Assembly (NCBI GenBank): GCA_902806415.1
Contig: CADCWN010000226.1
Location: forward strand, 1-49,006
From: an uncultured Thermomicrobiales bacterium
GTDB lineage: Bacteria > Chloroflexota > Chloroflexia > Thermomicrobiales > CADCWN01
Length of the DNA: 49,006 bases
Direction of reading: 5' to 3'
Made by a program: the position numbers and the translations under genes. Below are positions 8,629 through 16,623 of this stretch, piece after piece. Numbering within the stretch: the stretch's first letter is position 1; each line of letters starts with the position of its first letter. The notes under the pieces were generated by a model. That model saw only the letters and a program-made list of their open reading frames with translations, searched no databases and had not been told where the DNA came from.

Positions 8629-9965
8629 CAACGGGTCGCAGTCGGCCGGACGCCCGGTACACCCGGCAAGCGAGGCGTTCCGGGCGTGCCAAGCAAATCG
8701 GGAGACTCGTTGAGTCCCAGGAGGTCGCGCACCCAGCTCTGAATCTGGCCGTAGTTCCCCTGCCCGGCGCGCGGCAGCAGGATCGATGCCCCACCACTGG
8801 AAATCGCGCCGTAGAGGAGTCGATCGCCATCGATCACGCCGGAGCTAATGGCAAATTGGCGCTTGGCCCGCGCCTGCTCCTGCCCCCAGCCCAGCAAATC
8901 TTTCGCTTCGCTGAACGAGAAGCTCATCCGGATATGGCCTTCCAGCGCGTCGAGGATACCGAAGAGTTTGGGGATCGTCTCCACCGAGACGATCTGATCC
9001 TTGACCGCGCTCATCAGCAATTGCTGTCGCCGCGCCCGCCCGAAGTCGCTGCCATCCTCGGGTGAGTAGCGCGAGCGGGCGAAGGCGATCGCCCGCTCAC
9101 CGTTCATGTGCTGCCATCCGGCGTCGAAATGGATCGTGCGATAGCTCGGATCAACATCGGCATCGTCATTGTTCGGGTACTGGGTGTCGGTGAACGCGCG
9201 CTCCACATTGACATCGACACCGCCGATCGCGTCGATGAAGCGGCGGAAACCGACGAAATCGACGCTGAGCCAGTAATCCATCGGGATGCCGAGGACCTGC
9301 GACACCGCCTTCATCGCTAGCTTGCCGCCGGCGTCATGCTTACTGTAGGGGATATTCGTATCGTTACGGTCGACCTTCCCCATGCCGACGGTGTACGCCT
9401 CGTTGATCCGCCCCCAGTAGCCGCCCCGGCCCTCATACTGCGGCAGTTGGATCCAGAGATCGCGCGGCACGCTGATTAGGATGACCACGCCGGTCTTCGG
9501 CTCGAAACTCATCACCTGCAAGGTGTCGGTCAGATAGCCGCCATCGTGCCCCGGCCCGCCGAAACCGATCAGCAGGACGTTGATCCGCTGGTTCTCCTTC
9601 AGCCTCCGGATGATCGGCGAGTTACCGTAGGGGAGCGCCGTCGCGGTCGGGGCGAGGGCCACAGTTGAGGTGGCGGTCGCTGCCGGTGGGGCGGGAGTAT
9701 TCGGATCGCGCGGGTCGGGTGTCGGTGGGATCGGGGTCGGTGGGACCGTCGCCTGCGCGACGATAGGGACGGTCGGCGTTTCGCCAAATTGGGTCTGAGG
9801 TGCAGTATCATCGGGGCGGAAAGTGGTATCGACGAAGCGATTGACGCGGTAGTTGACGTAGAAGCCCCCGGCGAGTCCGACAATGATCAGAGCGGCGAGC
9901 GTGCCGAGCAGGATCTTCGTCCTCCGACTCGGGCCGTGGTCGGTGGGCTGTGTTGCGCTCGTCAT
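8628..9965 (-). CDS. LytR-CpsA-Psr (LCP) family cell-wall glycopolymer ligase
   Basis: LCP proteins transfer undecaprenyl-linked glycopolymers onto peptidoglycan outside the membrane. The 445 residues comprise a short cytoplasmic tail and a membrane helix at about 17-40 (KILLGTLAALIIVGLAGGFY). A Thr/Pro/Ala-rich linker (PPTPIPPTPDPRDPNTPAPP) follows, then the LCP domain. Family motifs include DTLQVMSFEPKTG, ISVPRDLWIQLPQ, RINEAYTVG, FIDAIGGVDVNV and the arginine cluster RAIAFARSRYSPEDGSDFGR plus ARRQQLL. The C-terminus is a low-complexity GTPGTPRLPGVPGV tail. It lies 164 bases after the kinase gene, so LCP activity may be an output of the signalling cluster; the two GT4 enzymes at 4.5-6.9 kb are candidate suppliers of the glycan. 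Confidence 0.9.
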   Translation of the reverse strand: MTSATQPTDHGPSRRTKILLGTLAALIIVGLAGGFYVNYRVNRFVDTTFRPDDTAPQTQFGETPTVPIVAQATVPPTPIPPTPDPRDPNTPAPPAATATSTVALAPTATALPYGNSPIIRRLKENQRINVLLIGFGGPGHDGGYLTDTLQVMSFEPKTGVVILISVPRDLWIQLPQYEGRGGYWGRINEAYTVGMGKVDRNDTNIPYSKHDAGGKLAMKAVSQVLGIPMDYWLSVDFVGFRRFIDAIGGVDVNVERAFTDTQYPNNDDADVDPSYRTIHFDAGWQHMNGERAIAFARSRYSPEDGSDFGRARRQQLLMSAVKDQIVSVETIPKLFGILDALEGHIRMSFSFSEAKDLLGWGQEQARAKRQFAISSGVIDGDRLLYGAISSGGASILLPRAGQGNYGQIQSWVRDLLGLNESPDLLGTPGTPRLPGVPGVRPTATR

Positions 9966-10129
9966 CCAATCCTTCTACATCGCTCGGTGCCCCGGCACGC
10001 CCGCCGTGCCTATTCCCGGTAAGTGTGCCTTGGCTTGCCCTTTTTGGCAAGGAAGCGCTCGACAACTGCCGCTATCCCCATCAACAACGCCCAGGGCGTG
10101 AGCTCAGTCGCACCAATCGGGTGCGACCG

Positions 10130-12970
10130 TCAGCGCCCCTGCCGTCGCAGGCGGTCGAGGGCATCGCGCGGCTCCTGATAGGTTGGATCGAGCGCCAGGG
10201 CGCGCTCGTAGGCCGCGCGCGCCTCGGGATAGCGCCCCAGTTGTTCCAGATTTGCCCCGAGCCAATAGTGTAACACGGCGTTCTCGGGTCGCAGTTGGGT
10301 CGCGCGCTCGAATTCGAGCTGGGCCTGCGCGTATTGCCCCTGCCGATAGAGGGCCACCCCGAGCCAGTAGTGGATGAAGCGCGGCGTGGTGACCCGATCG
10401 AGCCCCTGGCGCAAGATCGCCTCCGCCTCCGAGTGGTTCCCTCGCGCGCTATGGACAAGGGCGACGCCGATATAGCCCGATTCCCACTGCGGTCGCAACT
10501 CGATCACCTTGCGGTAATTGGCGGTTGACTGGTCATAATCGTTGGGACCATTAAGCAAGGCCGAGCCGAGACATTCATAGCCGAGCGGCGCACGCCCGTC
10601 GATCTGGACCGCGCGCCGACAGCGGGCGATGGCATTGGTGTAATCGCCTTGCGCGGCCAGGGTCCAGCCGTAGCCGATATGGGCGTAGTCGTTCGTGTCA
10701 TCGGTGTTGCGCAGCGCGCGGTCGAAGAAGTCGCGCGCGCCGGCATAGTCACCCTCGTCGTATGTCAGCCAGCCGAGCTCGGTCAGCGCATAGGGATAGT
10801 CCGGGTCGAGCGCCAGCGCCCGCTCCTGCCATTCGCGCGCGTCCGCCGGACGTTCGAGACTGCGATAGATGCCGCCCCTGGCATAGTAGAGGGTCGGCCA
10901 ATTCGGGCGCTGGGTGATCATCGCGTCGAGCGGCCCGAACGCCGCGTCGTACTGCTCCAGCGTCTGGAGCAACTGGCTCTCGAACCAGAGGGTCCAGATC
11001 CCGTTCGGATCGAGCTTCTTGGCCTGTTCGATCGCCTCCTGCGCGGTGCGGACACTGGCCTCGGGATCGCTCGTGTCCGGCTGATAGCGCAGGTAGGTGT
11101 TGGCGACGGCGGCGTACGCCTCGGCCTGCTGCGGATTGGCGCGCACCGCCTGCTGCGCGGCGGCGTAGGCGCGTTCCACCTGATGTGTGTCGACCGCGGA
11201 GAAGGAGAGATAGGCCCAGGCGAGCGCGTCGTTCGGCGCGAGCTTCGTCGCCCGATCGAGGTATTCGATTTCCCCCGGTTCGTGGTTCCAGACCCAGAGC
11301 GCCAGCCCGAGTTGGCGATTGGCACTCGCGCTGTTCGGGTTGATCCGCAGCCCTTCGCGGTAGCTGGCGATCGCGTCCGCGAAGCGGCCCTCCTGGAGCG
11401 CCTGGTCGCCCGCCTCGACCTGCGCGCGGGTCGGGTCGATCGTCCCGCCGGGCGTCGCGACCCCCCCGGCGCGTGGTGTCGCCGAACCGACACCCACGAT
11501 CCCTCCCGTCGGCGAGCTGACAATGACCGGTACGGTCGGGCTTGCGCCGACCGTGACCGTCCCCCCTCGCGCGCTGACCGTCGCGGTCGGGGCGCTGGCC
11601 TCACCTCGACCGAGCAACCACCAGCCACCCGCGCCGACGAGCAGGAGGAGCGCCAGCAGTGCCGTCGCCAGACCGACCCAGAGCGGTGCGTTGCTGCGTC
11701 GCCGCGGCGGTGGGGGCGGGGCCACGAATGGCCGCGGTTGCGCGGGCGGATACGAAGGCGCTCCATATGTCGCCGCTGATTGGGCCTGGTAGGTAGATTG
11801 CGATGGGGCGGGGTGAGTTGCGGGCTGATTCGGCGTCGGCACCTGCCAGCCGCCCACAAGCGCCGTCTCATTGCTCATCGCGCCCGGCTGATTCGTCGAG
11901 TGGCCGACAGGATTCGCCGAGCCGGGGGCTGGTGGCGGCGGGGCGAGATCGGGGAGTGGCGGCAAGGTGCTCCCGGTCGCTGGCGTGTCGACTCGCCCGA
12001 TCGGCGCGATCACGGTCTGTTCGCCGCCCGGCGAGGTTGGCGGCGCGCCCGTTCGCGTCCCGATTAGCTGTTCCCGCTGCCCGTCGATGATCAACGTTCG
12101 CGCCCCGCGCTCCGGTGCCTCGATATCCGAAGCTGGGCCAGTGGCCGCGCCCTGCGCGATGGCGCGGTCGAGCGCGTCGGCGAACGCCGCGCCACTCGGG
12201 TAGCGCCCCTCGGGATAGCGCGCGAGGGCTTTCAGGATGACGATGCTGAGCGCGGGCGTCAGCGCGGGATTGCGGCGGCGCGGCTCGGGGATTTTGCCGG
12301 AGACATGCCCGTTGAGCACCTCCAACGTGTTCCCGCCATATGGCGGCACACCGGTCAGCATCTCGTAGAGGACGACACCGAGGGCGTAGATGTCGGCGCG
12401 ACCATCGAGAGATTCGCCGAGCGCCTGCTCGGGGGCGATATATTCCGGCGTGCCGACCGTCAGCCCGGTCTGGGTCAGATCCGTGCCACCGTCGCCGGAC
12501 AGTGCCTTGACGATCCCGAAGTCGGCCAGGATCGCCCGCTGACCGTCGAGGAAGATGTTGGCCGGTTTGATGTCGCGGTGGAGGAAACCCTGCGCGTGGG
12601 CGAAATCGAGCGCGGTTCCGATTTGGCGGATGACGATCGCGGCGTCTGTCACCGCCAACGGCCTGCCGAGGCGCCGAGCGAGCGAGCCACCTGGGAAGAG
12701 TTCCATCACCAGGTAGGGGACACCGCCCTCCTCCCCGGCGGTGTGGACGGTCACGATATTGGGGTGCCGCAGGCGGGCGACAGCCAGCGACTCGCGCCGG
12801 AACCGCTCCCGCAGGATCGGATCGTGTCGGTCCCTGAGGGTCAGCACTTTGACCGCGACCTCGCGCCCCAGACCCGTATCGAAGCCGCGATAGACGGTCG
12901 CCGATCCGCCGCGCCCGAGGACGCCGCGAAGCTCGTAGGGTCCGATACGGCCAGTGTCGCCGATGCTCAT
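10130..12970 (-). CDS. Membrane Ser/Thr protein kinase with extracytoplasmic TPR domain
   Basis: A PknB-like Hanks-type kinase of 946 residues from ATG 12970 (MSIGDTGRIGPYELRGVLGR), which has AGGAG just upstream. The ATP loop is GRGGSATVYRG (19-29), the catalytic Lys is in VAVKV (Lys41), HRDIKPAN is at 131-138, DFG at 150-152, and GTPEYIAPE closes the activation segment, so it looks catalytically intact. A Pro/Gln-rich linker (about 300-425) precedes a single membrane helix (about 429-453, WVGLATALLALLLLVGAGGW). The outer part is a Thr/Val/Pro linker and about ten TPR-like repeats to the end (GDQALQEGRFADAIASYREG, LGLALWVWN, ARAAYERALALDP). TPRs in place of PASTA repeats suggest that the signal is a protein or peptide. 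The gene follows the FHA-ABC exporter, with only heptamer spacer H2 between. Confidence 0.93.
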   Translation of the reverse strand: MSIGDTGRIGPYELRGVLGRGGSATVYRGFDTGLGREVAVKVLTLRDRHDPILRERFRRESLAVARLRHPNIVTVHTAGEEGGVPYLVMELFPGGSLARRLGRPLAVTDAAIVIRQIGTALDFAHAQGFLHRDIKPANIFLDGQRAILADFGIVKALSGDGGTDLTQTGLTVGTPEYIAPEQALGESLDGRADIYALGVVLYEMLTGVPPYGGNTLEVLNGHVSGKIPEPRRRNPALTPALSIVILKALARYPEGRYPSGAAFADALDRAIAQGAATGPASDIEAPERGARTLIIDGQREQLIGTRTGAPPTSPGGEQTVIAPIGRVDTPATGSTLPPLPDLAPPPPAPGSANPVGHSTNQPGAMSNETALVGGWQVPTPNQPATHPAPSQSTYQAQSAATYGAPSYPPAQPRPFVAPPPPPRRRSNAPLWVGLATALLALLLLVGAGGWWLLGRGEASAPTATVSARGGTVTVGASPTVPVIVSSPTGGIVGVGSATPRAGGVATPGGTIDPTRAQVEAGDQALQEGRFADAIASYREGLRINPNSASANRQLGLALWVWNHEPGEIEYLDRATKLAPNDALAWAYLSFSAVDTHQVERAYAAAQQAVRANPQQAEAYAAVANTYLRYQPDTSDPEASVRTAQEAIEQAKKLDPNGIWTLWFESQLLQTLEQYDAAFGPLDAMITQRPNWPTLYYARGGIYRSLERPADAREWQERALALDPDYPYALTELGWLTYDEGDYAGARDFFDRALRNTDDTNDYAHIGYGWTLAAQGDYTNAIARCRRAVQIDGRAPLGYECLGSALLNGPNDYDQSTANYRKVIELRPQWESGYIGVALVHSARGNHSEAEAILRQGLDRVTTPRFIHYWLGVALYRQGQYAQAQLEFERATQLRPENAVLHYWLGANLEQLGRYPEARAAYERALALDPTYQEPRDALDRLRRQGR

Positions 12971-12982
12971 GGTCTCCTGAGT

Positions 12983-13079
12983 GAGTCGTGGGTCGTGAGT
13001 CGTGAGTGGGGCGTTGCTGGTAGGAAGGCGACCGGTTTCAGCGGACCTTCTCACGACTCACGACCCACGACCCACGACT
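12983..13079. repeat. Inverted heptamer-array spacer H2 (unit GAGTCGT)
   Basis: The left arm (12983-13007) is three and a half GAGTCGT/GGGTCGT units. The right arm (13050-13079) is four CTCACGA/CCCACGA units plus CT. The 42-base loop, read on the minus strand, begins AAGGTCCGCTGAAACC and is clearly related to the loop of H3. The element covers the whole gap between the FHA-ABC gene, whose TAG stop merges with the array, and the ribosome-binding site of the kinase gene. Confidence 0.88.
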
Positions 13080-15579
13080 ATCGCACGATATCTTTGCGCC
13101 GCAGGAACACGGCGACCAGCAGGAGCGAGACGATGATGAAGAGGGCGAGGATGAAGAGGTAGACTGGTGGGATGAGATTGAAGTCCCGACCGACCTGCGC
13201 GGTGTAGAAGAGTTCTCCCCCACGGTTGGTGATGTTCGGATTGGTGTTCTGCTGCGTGAGTTGCGCGATCTGATTCTGATCGAAGCCATCGAGCCGAACC
13301 GGCTGCGTCGGGACATCGTCGATCCGCAAGGTCGAGCCGAGCGCTCGCCAGGTCCATTTGGTGACCATCAGTTGCGAGATCCCCTGCACGACGAAGTTCC
13401 CGCCCGTGCTGATCAGCGGCCCGCCGAAGATAATCTGCGGGATGAGCGCGAGCGGGACGAGGATACTGGCGCGGTCGGCGTTCGGCGCGATGGCGGAGAT
13501 GACCAACCCCATCGCGATCCCCGCGATCGAACCGGCGACGAGCGAGATGTAGAGGAGCGGCATCCGCAGGATTCCCGCGCCGGTGAAAAGGAAGGGCAAC
13601 AGCAGGACGATATTCTGGAGGACGCTGATCCCGAGCAGGACGACGAACTTCGAGGCGACGTAGGGCGCGATGTGCAGATTAATCCGGCGCTCGCGCGCGT
13701 ACATCGCCGCCTCTTTGACGATCTCGCGCGCCGCGTTCGAGGTGCCGAACCAGACGGCGACCATCGCTAGCAGGAAGGCGAGGGTGCGCCCCTTGCTCCA
13801 GTCGCCCACGAACGGCTCCGTGCTGAAGAGATCACCCCGGAAGGCGAGGGTGATCAGCAGCGCGATCAGCGGGGCCTGCACGAGGAGGAGGGTCAGGAGA
13901 TTGGTGCGGTCGCGGGTCACCGTCTCCAGATAGCGGCGGGTCAGGATGCCGAATTGGCGCACCCCGGAGTCGCGGCGCGACGCGGGCGGCCGCGATTGCG
14001 CCGTGGTGGCGGCCTGGAGTGCGCCAGTTGCCCCCACCGTGCCGTTAATGCCGATCCCGGCGGCGGTGAGGCGAGAGACGACGTGCTGCTGGAACTGCGG
14101 GGTCGCGGCGAAACGACGCGGCCAGATCTCCATCGCGCTCTCGGATTCGATCGTCGTGTAGATGTCGGCGAACTTCTCCGCGCCGAAGTAGGGCAGCGCC
14201 TCTTTCGGCGGGCCGTAGTAGGCGAGGTGGCCGCCCGGGGCCAGGAAGGCGATGTTGTCGCAGAGGTCCACATTCTGCGTCGCGTGGGTGATCAGGACGA
14301 CGGTGCGCCCCTGGTCGGCCAGCTTCCGCAGCAGTTGCATCATCCGCCCTTCCAGGCCCGGATCGAGGCCGCTCGTCGGCTCGTCGAGGAAGAAGAGGGT
14401 CGGCTTGGAGATCAGCTCCGCGCCGATCGAGACGCGCTTGCGCTGCCCGCCGGAGAGGTTCTTGATCGGCACATCGCGCCGCGCCGTCAGCCCCAGATCG
14501 TCCATCACCTCCTCGACGCGGACCTTGACCTCGCTCTCGGCGGTGTCGGGCGGCAGGCGCAGCTTGGCGGCGTAGTAGAGCGCGCTCTCGACCGGCAGCT
14601 CGGTCGGCACGATGTCGTCCTGGGGGACGTAGCCGATCGCGCTGCGGTAGGCATCCATCCGGCTGTAGTAATCGGCCCCGTTGTAGCGGACCTCGCCGCC
14701 ATTGGCCGGGCGCACGCCGCTGAGGGCGTCGAGCAGGGTGGACTTGCCCGCGCCCGAGCCGCCGACGAGGCAGACGAACTCGCGCGGTAGGATCGAGAAG
14801 GTCAGGTCACTGAGGAGGACCTTGCCACCGGCGACCGTCTTGGAGAGGTGCAGGCAGTCGATCCGCACCGTCCCATCCTCGGTCCCCTTGATCAGTTGCC
14901 CATGCTGATAGACGAGCTGGTAGGGGCCGAAAGCGAGGGTCGTGCCGGAGCCGATCGCGGTCGTCCCGCGCAATTGCTGCCCGTTGACGAACGTGCCGTT
15001 GGTGCTGTTGAGATCGGTGACGCGCAGCGCCCCGTCCTGCTGGAGTTCGAGGCGGGCGTGGTAGCGGGAGATTTGCGGGTGGTCGAGGGTCAGACCGTTG
15101 CCCGGATCGCGCCCGATTGTCACGATCGGCTGCGCGCGGAGGTCGAGGATGTCCGGGATCGCGCCGGGCGGCGATTCTCCCAGCGAGACGCCGATCATCG
15201 TCCCGTCGTGCTGCTCGTCGCGCCGCGCGACGCTGTCGCTCAACTCGACGATCAGCGTGAAATCACCGATCTGGATCAGGTCACCATCGCGCAGATCGGC
15301 CCGCCCGGCCCGCTGGCCGTTGACGAATGTGCCGTTGGTGCTGCCCGGATCGATCAGGGTCCAGCCCGCGCCCGGTCCCGCCCGCTCGACCGTCGCGTGC
15401 AGGCGCGAGGCGCGGGGGTCGGCGGTGACGATATCGTTGTTGATCCCGCGCCCCACCGTGAGGCGTTCCCCGAGCGGGTAGATGCGCCCTTTCTGATCGT
15501 TGGAAACGACGCAAAGGCGCGGCCCGGTGACGGCGATCGCCTCGACCCCCTGCCCTGGCCCCCGCCCGGATGTCTGCAT
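13078..15579 (-). CDS. FHA-FHA-ABC transporter (Rv1747-like exporter, ATPase plus permease)
   Basis: A single-chain ABC-2/ABCG-type half-transporter of 833 residues with two phosphothreonine-reading FHA domains. FHA1 (about 20-112) has TVGRGINND, SRLHA and STNGTFVNG; FHA2 (about 148-225) has TIGRDPGNG, SRYHA and STNGTFVNG. Both keep the Gly-Arg, Ser-Arg-x-His and Ser-x-Asn-Gly residues needed for binding. The ATPase has Walker A GGSGAGKST (273-281), signature LSGGQRKRVSIGAE and Walker B LFFLDEPTSGLDP. Five to six membrane helices fill about 585-830. ATG 15579 has GGGGGG upstream; earlier in-frame starts give only Arg-rich non-conserved sequence. Rv1747 of Mycobacterium tuberculosis has the same FHA-FHA-ABC-permease order and lies next to the kinase PknF. 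The cargo is unknown; lipid-linked or cell-envelope material is plausible. Confidence 0.92.
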   Translation of the reverse strand: MQTSGRGPGQGVEAIAVTGPRLCVVSNDQKGRIYPLGERLTVGRGINNDIVTADPRASRLHATVERAGPGAGWTLIDPGSTNGTFVNGQRAGRADLRDGDLIQIGDFTLIVELSDSVARRDEQHDGTMIGVSLGESPPGAIPDILDLRAQPIVTIGRDPGNGLTLDHPQISRYHARLELQQDGALRVTDLNSTNGTFVNGQQLRGTTAIGSGTTLAFGPYQLVYQHGQLIKGTEDGTVRIDCLHLSKTVAGGKVLLSDLTFSILPREFVCLVGGSGAGKSTLLDALSGVRPANGGEVRYNGADYYSRMDAYRSAIGYVPQDDIVPTELPVESALYYAAKLRLPPDTAESEVKVRVEEVMDDLGLTARRDVPIKNLSGGQRKRVSIGAELISKPTLFFLDEPTSGLDPGLEGRMMQLLRKLADQGRTVVLITHATQNVDLCDNIAFLAPGGHLAYYGPPKEALPYFGAEKFADIYTTIESESAMEIWPRRFAATPQFQQHVVSRLTAAGIGINGTVGATGALQAATTAQSRPPASRRDSGVRQFGILTRRYLETVTRDRTNLLTLLLVQAPLIALLITLAFRGDLFSTEPFVGDWSKGRTLAFLLAMVAVWFGTSNAAREIVKEAAMYARERRINLHIAPYVASKFVVLLGISVLQNIVLLLPFLFTGAGILRMPLLYISLVAGSIAGIAMGLVISAIAPNADRASILVPLALIPQIIFGGPLISTGGNFVVQGISQLMVTKWTWRALGSTLRIDDVPTQPVRLDGFDQNQIAQLTQQNTNPNITNRGGELFYTAQVGRDFNLIPPVYLFILALFIIVSLLLVAVFLRRKDIVR

Positions 15580-15620
15580 GGAAACAACCCCCCGCTGTGT
15601 GCCGATAGGCCGGGTACCTG

Positions 15621-15664
15621 AAAAGTCAAAAGTCGAGTAGGGGCGCGATCGCGCAAGCGATCGC
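15621..15664. repeat. AAAAGTC heptamer pair plus GCGATCGC hairpin
   Basis: Two tandem AAAAGTC units (15621-15634) are followed by two copies of the octamer GCGATCGC (15645-15652 and 15657-15664) separated by GCAA. The octamers form a perfect 8-bp stem with a GNRA-like tetraloop. The group sits in the 145-base leader between the soluble FHA gene and the FHA-ABC gene. Confidence 0.5.
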
Positions 15665-15724
15665 CGTGTCAACCTTGGCACGGCGGGCTGCGCGTCGTGG
15701 TCAAATATCGCCCGTGGCGGCGTG

Positions 15725-16438
15725 TTAGCGCCGCGGGATGATCTGCGTCGGGAGGTCGCCGTCATCCTCGCCGGGTGCCGACGTCCCTCCGAACGTCGGC
15801 GGCGGTACCTTGATCCCCGCGTTTGTCTCATCGTCATCGAATTTGACTGCTGCGGGCGGCGGGGGCGGCGCGAAGAGCGGGGGTGGGGGCATCCCGAGGT
15901 CGCTGTTGCCCACGATCATCGTCTTGTCGTTGTCGTCCATCGAGCCACCGGGTGCGGGAGCCGGGGCGATCACCGTGCGCTCGCCCAGATCGCCGCTGTC
16001 CGGCATGGGGGTCGTGCGCGTCGGCGGGGGCGGCGTCGGCGAGTCGAGGTCGCGCTGGCCCATCATCTGCGTCGCGTCGGTATCCTGGGTCGTGGACTGC
16101 GCCATCGGGCGGGCGGGCTGCCCCAACCCGGCCCCCGCCGCGCGATTCTGGAAGGAGAAGACCGTCTTGCCGATGAAGACGACATCACGATGGGAGAGCT
16201 GCTGGGGCGTGCCCGGCTCCAGCGCCTGATCGTTGACGACGACCGGGTTCGAGCTGCCGAGGTCGATCAGCGTGTGGCGACTCCCCTGACGTTTCAGGAC
16301 AGCGTGATAGCGCGACACCATCGGATCGTTCAGGACGAAGTCGTTGTCCGCCCCGCGCCCGATCGTGAGTTGCGCGGTGTCGAGATCGAAGCGCCGACCG
16401 ATATCCTCGCCGCGCTGGACAATCAAGAATGCATCCAT
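15725..16438 (-). CDS. Soluble FHA-domain protein with Pro-rich C-terminus
   Basis: A 237-residue cytoplasmic protein with one N-terminal FHA domain (about 1-100): LTIGRGADNDFVL, SRYHAVLKRQG and LIDLGSSNPVVVND. The Ser-Arg-x-His core is kept, but the usual Asn-Gly after the phosphopeptide loop is Asn-Pro and the last Gly is Asp, so specificity may differ. The remaining residues are disordered-looking, rich in Pro, Thr and Asp, and include repeated short Thr motifs (TDATQMMGQ, ERTVIAPAP, NDKTMIVGNS, LPTQIIPRR). These resemble phosphorylation sites that kinases in such clusters might use. ATG 16438 is chosen because GGGGAGG lies 7 bases upstream. It lies between the PP2C and FHA-ABC genes. Confidence 0.85.
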   Translation of the reverse strand: MDAFLIVQRGEDIGRRFDLDTAQLTIGRGADNDFVLNDPMVSRYHAVLKRQGSRHTLIDLGSSNPVVVNDQALEPGTPQQLSHRDVVFIGKTVFSFQNRAAGAGLGQPARPMAQSTTQDTDATQMMGQRDLDSPTPPPPTRTTPMPDSGDLGERTVIAPAPAPGGSMDDNDKTMIVGNSDLGMPPPPLFAPPPPPAAVKFDDDETNAGIKVPPPTFGGTSAPGEDDGDLPTQIIPRR

Positions 16439-16623
16439 GCCGCTGCCTCCCCTTTTTCGCTCCGCGATCATGATCATCGTTCGTGATGCTGTGCGATCCT
16501 GCCCGGTGGCCCGTTGCCTTGTCACTGCCTAACAGTACGTCTGTGCCACCGCGCCAGTTTCTCAACGTCTGGGGTGGTATCGCGCGCCCACCCACCCCTT
16601 GCCCCCGACCCGCCGTGCCGTGG

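Noticed and set aside
12983-13079. Possible CRISPR array
   Set aside because: The repeat unit is only 7 bases, there are no unique spacers, and the arms are inverted rather than direct.
15645-15664. Cyanobacterial HIP1 (GCGATCGC) signature
   Set aside because: Only this one pair was noticed and other features do not suggest a cyanobacterium; it is better read as a local hairpin.
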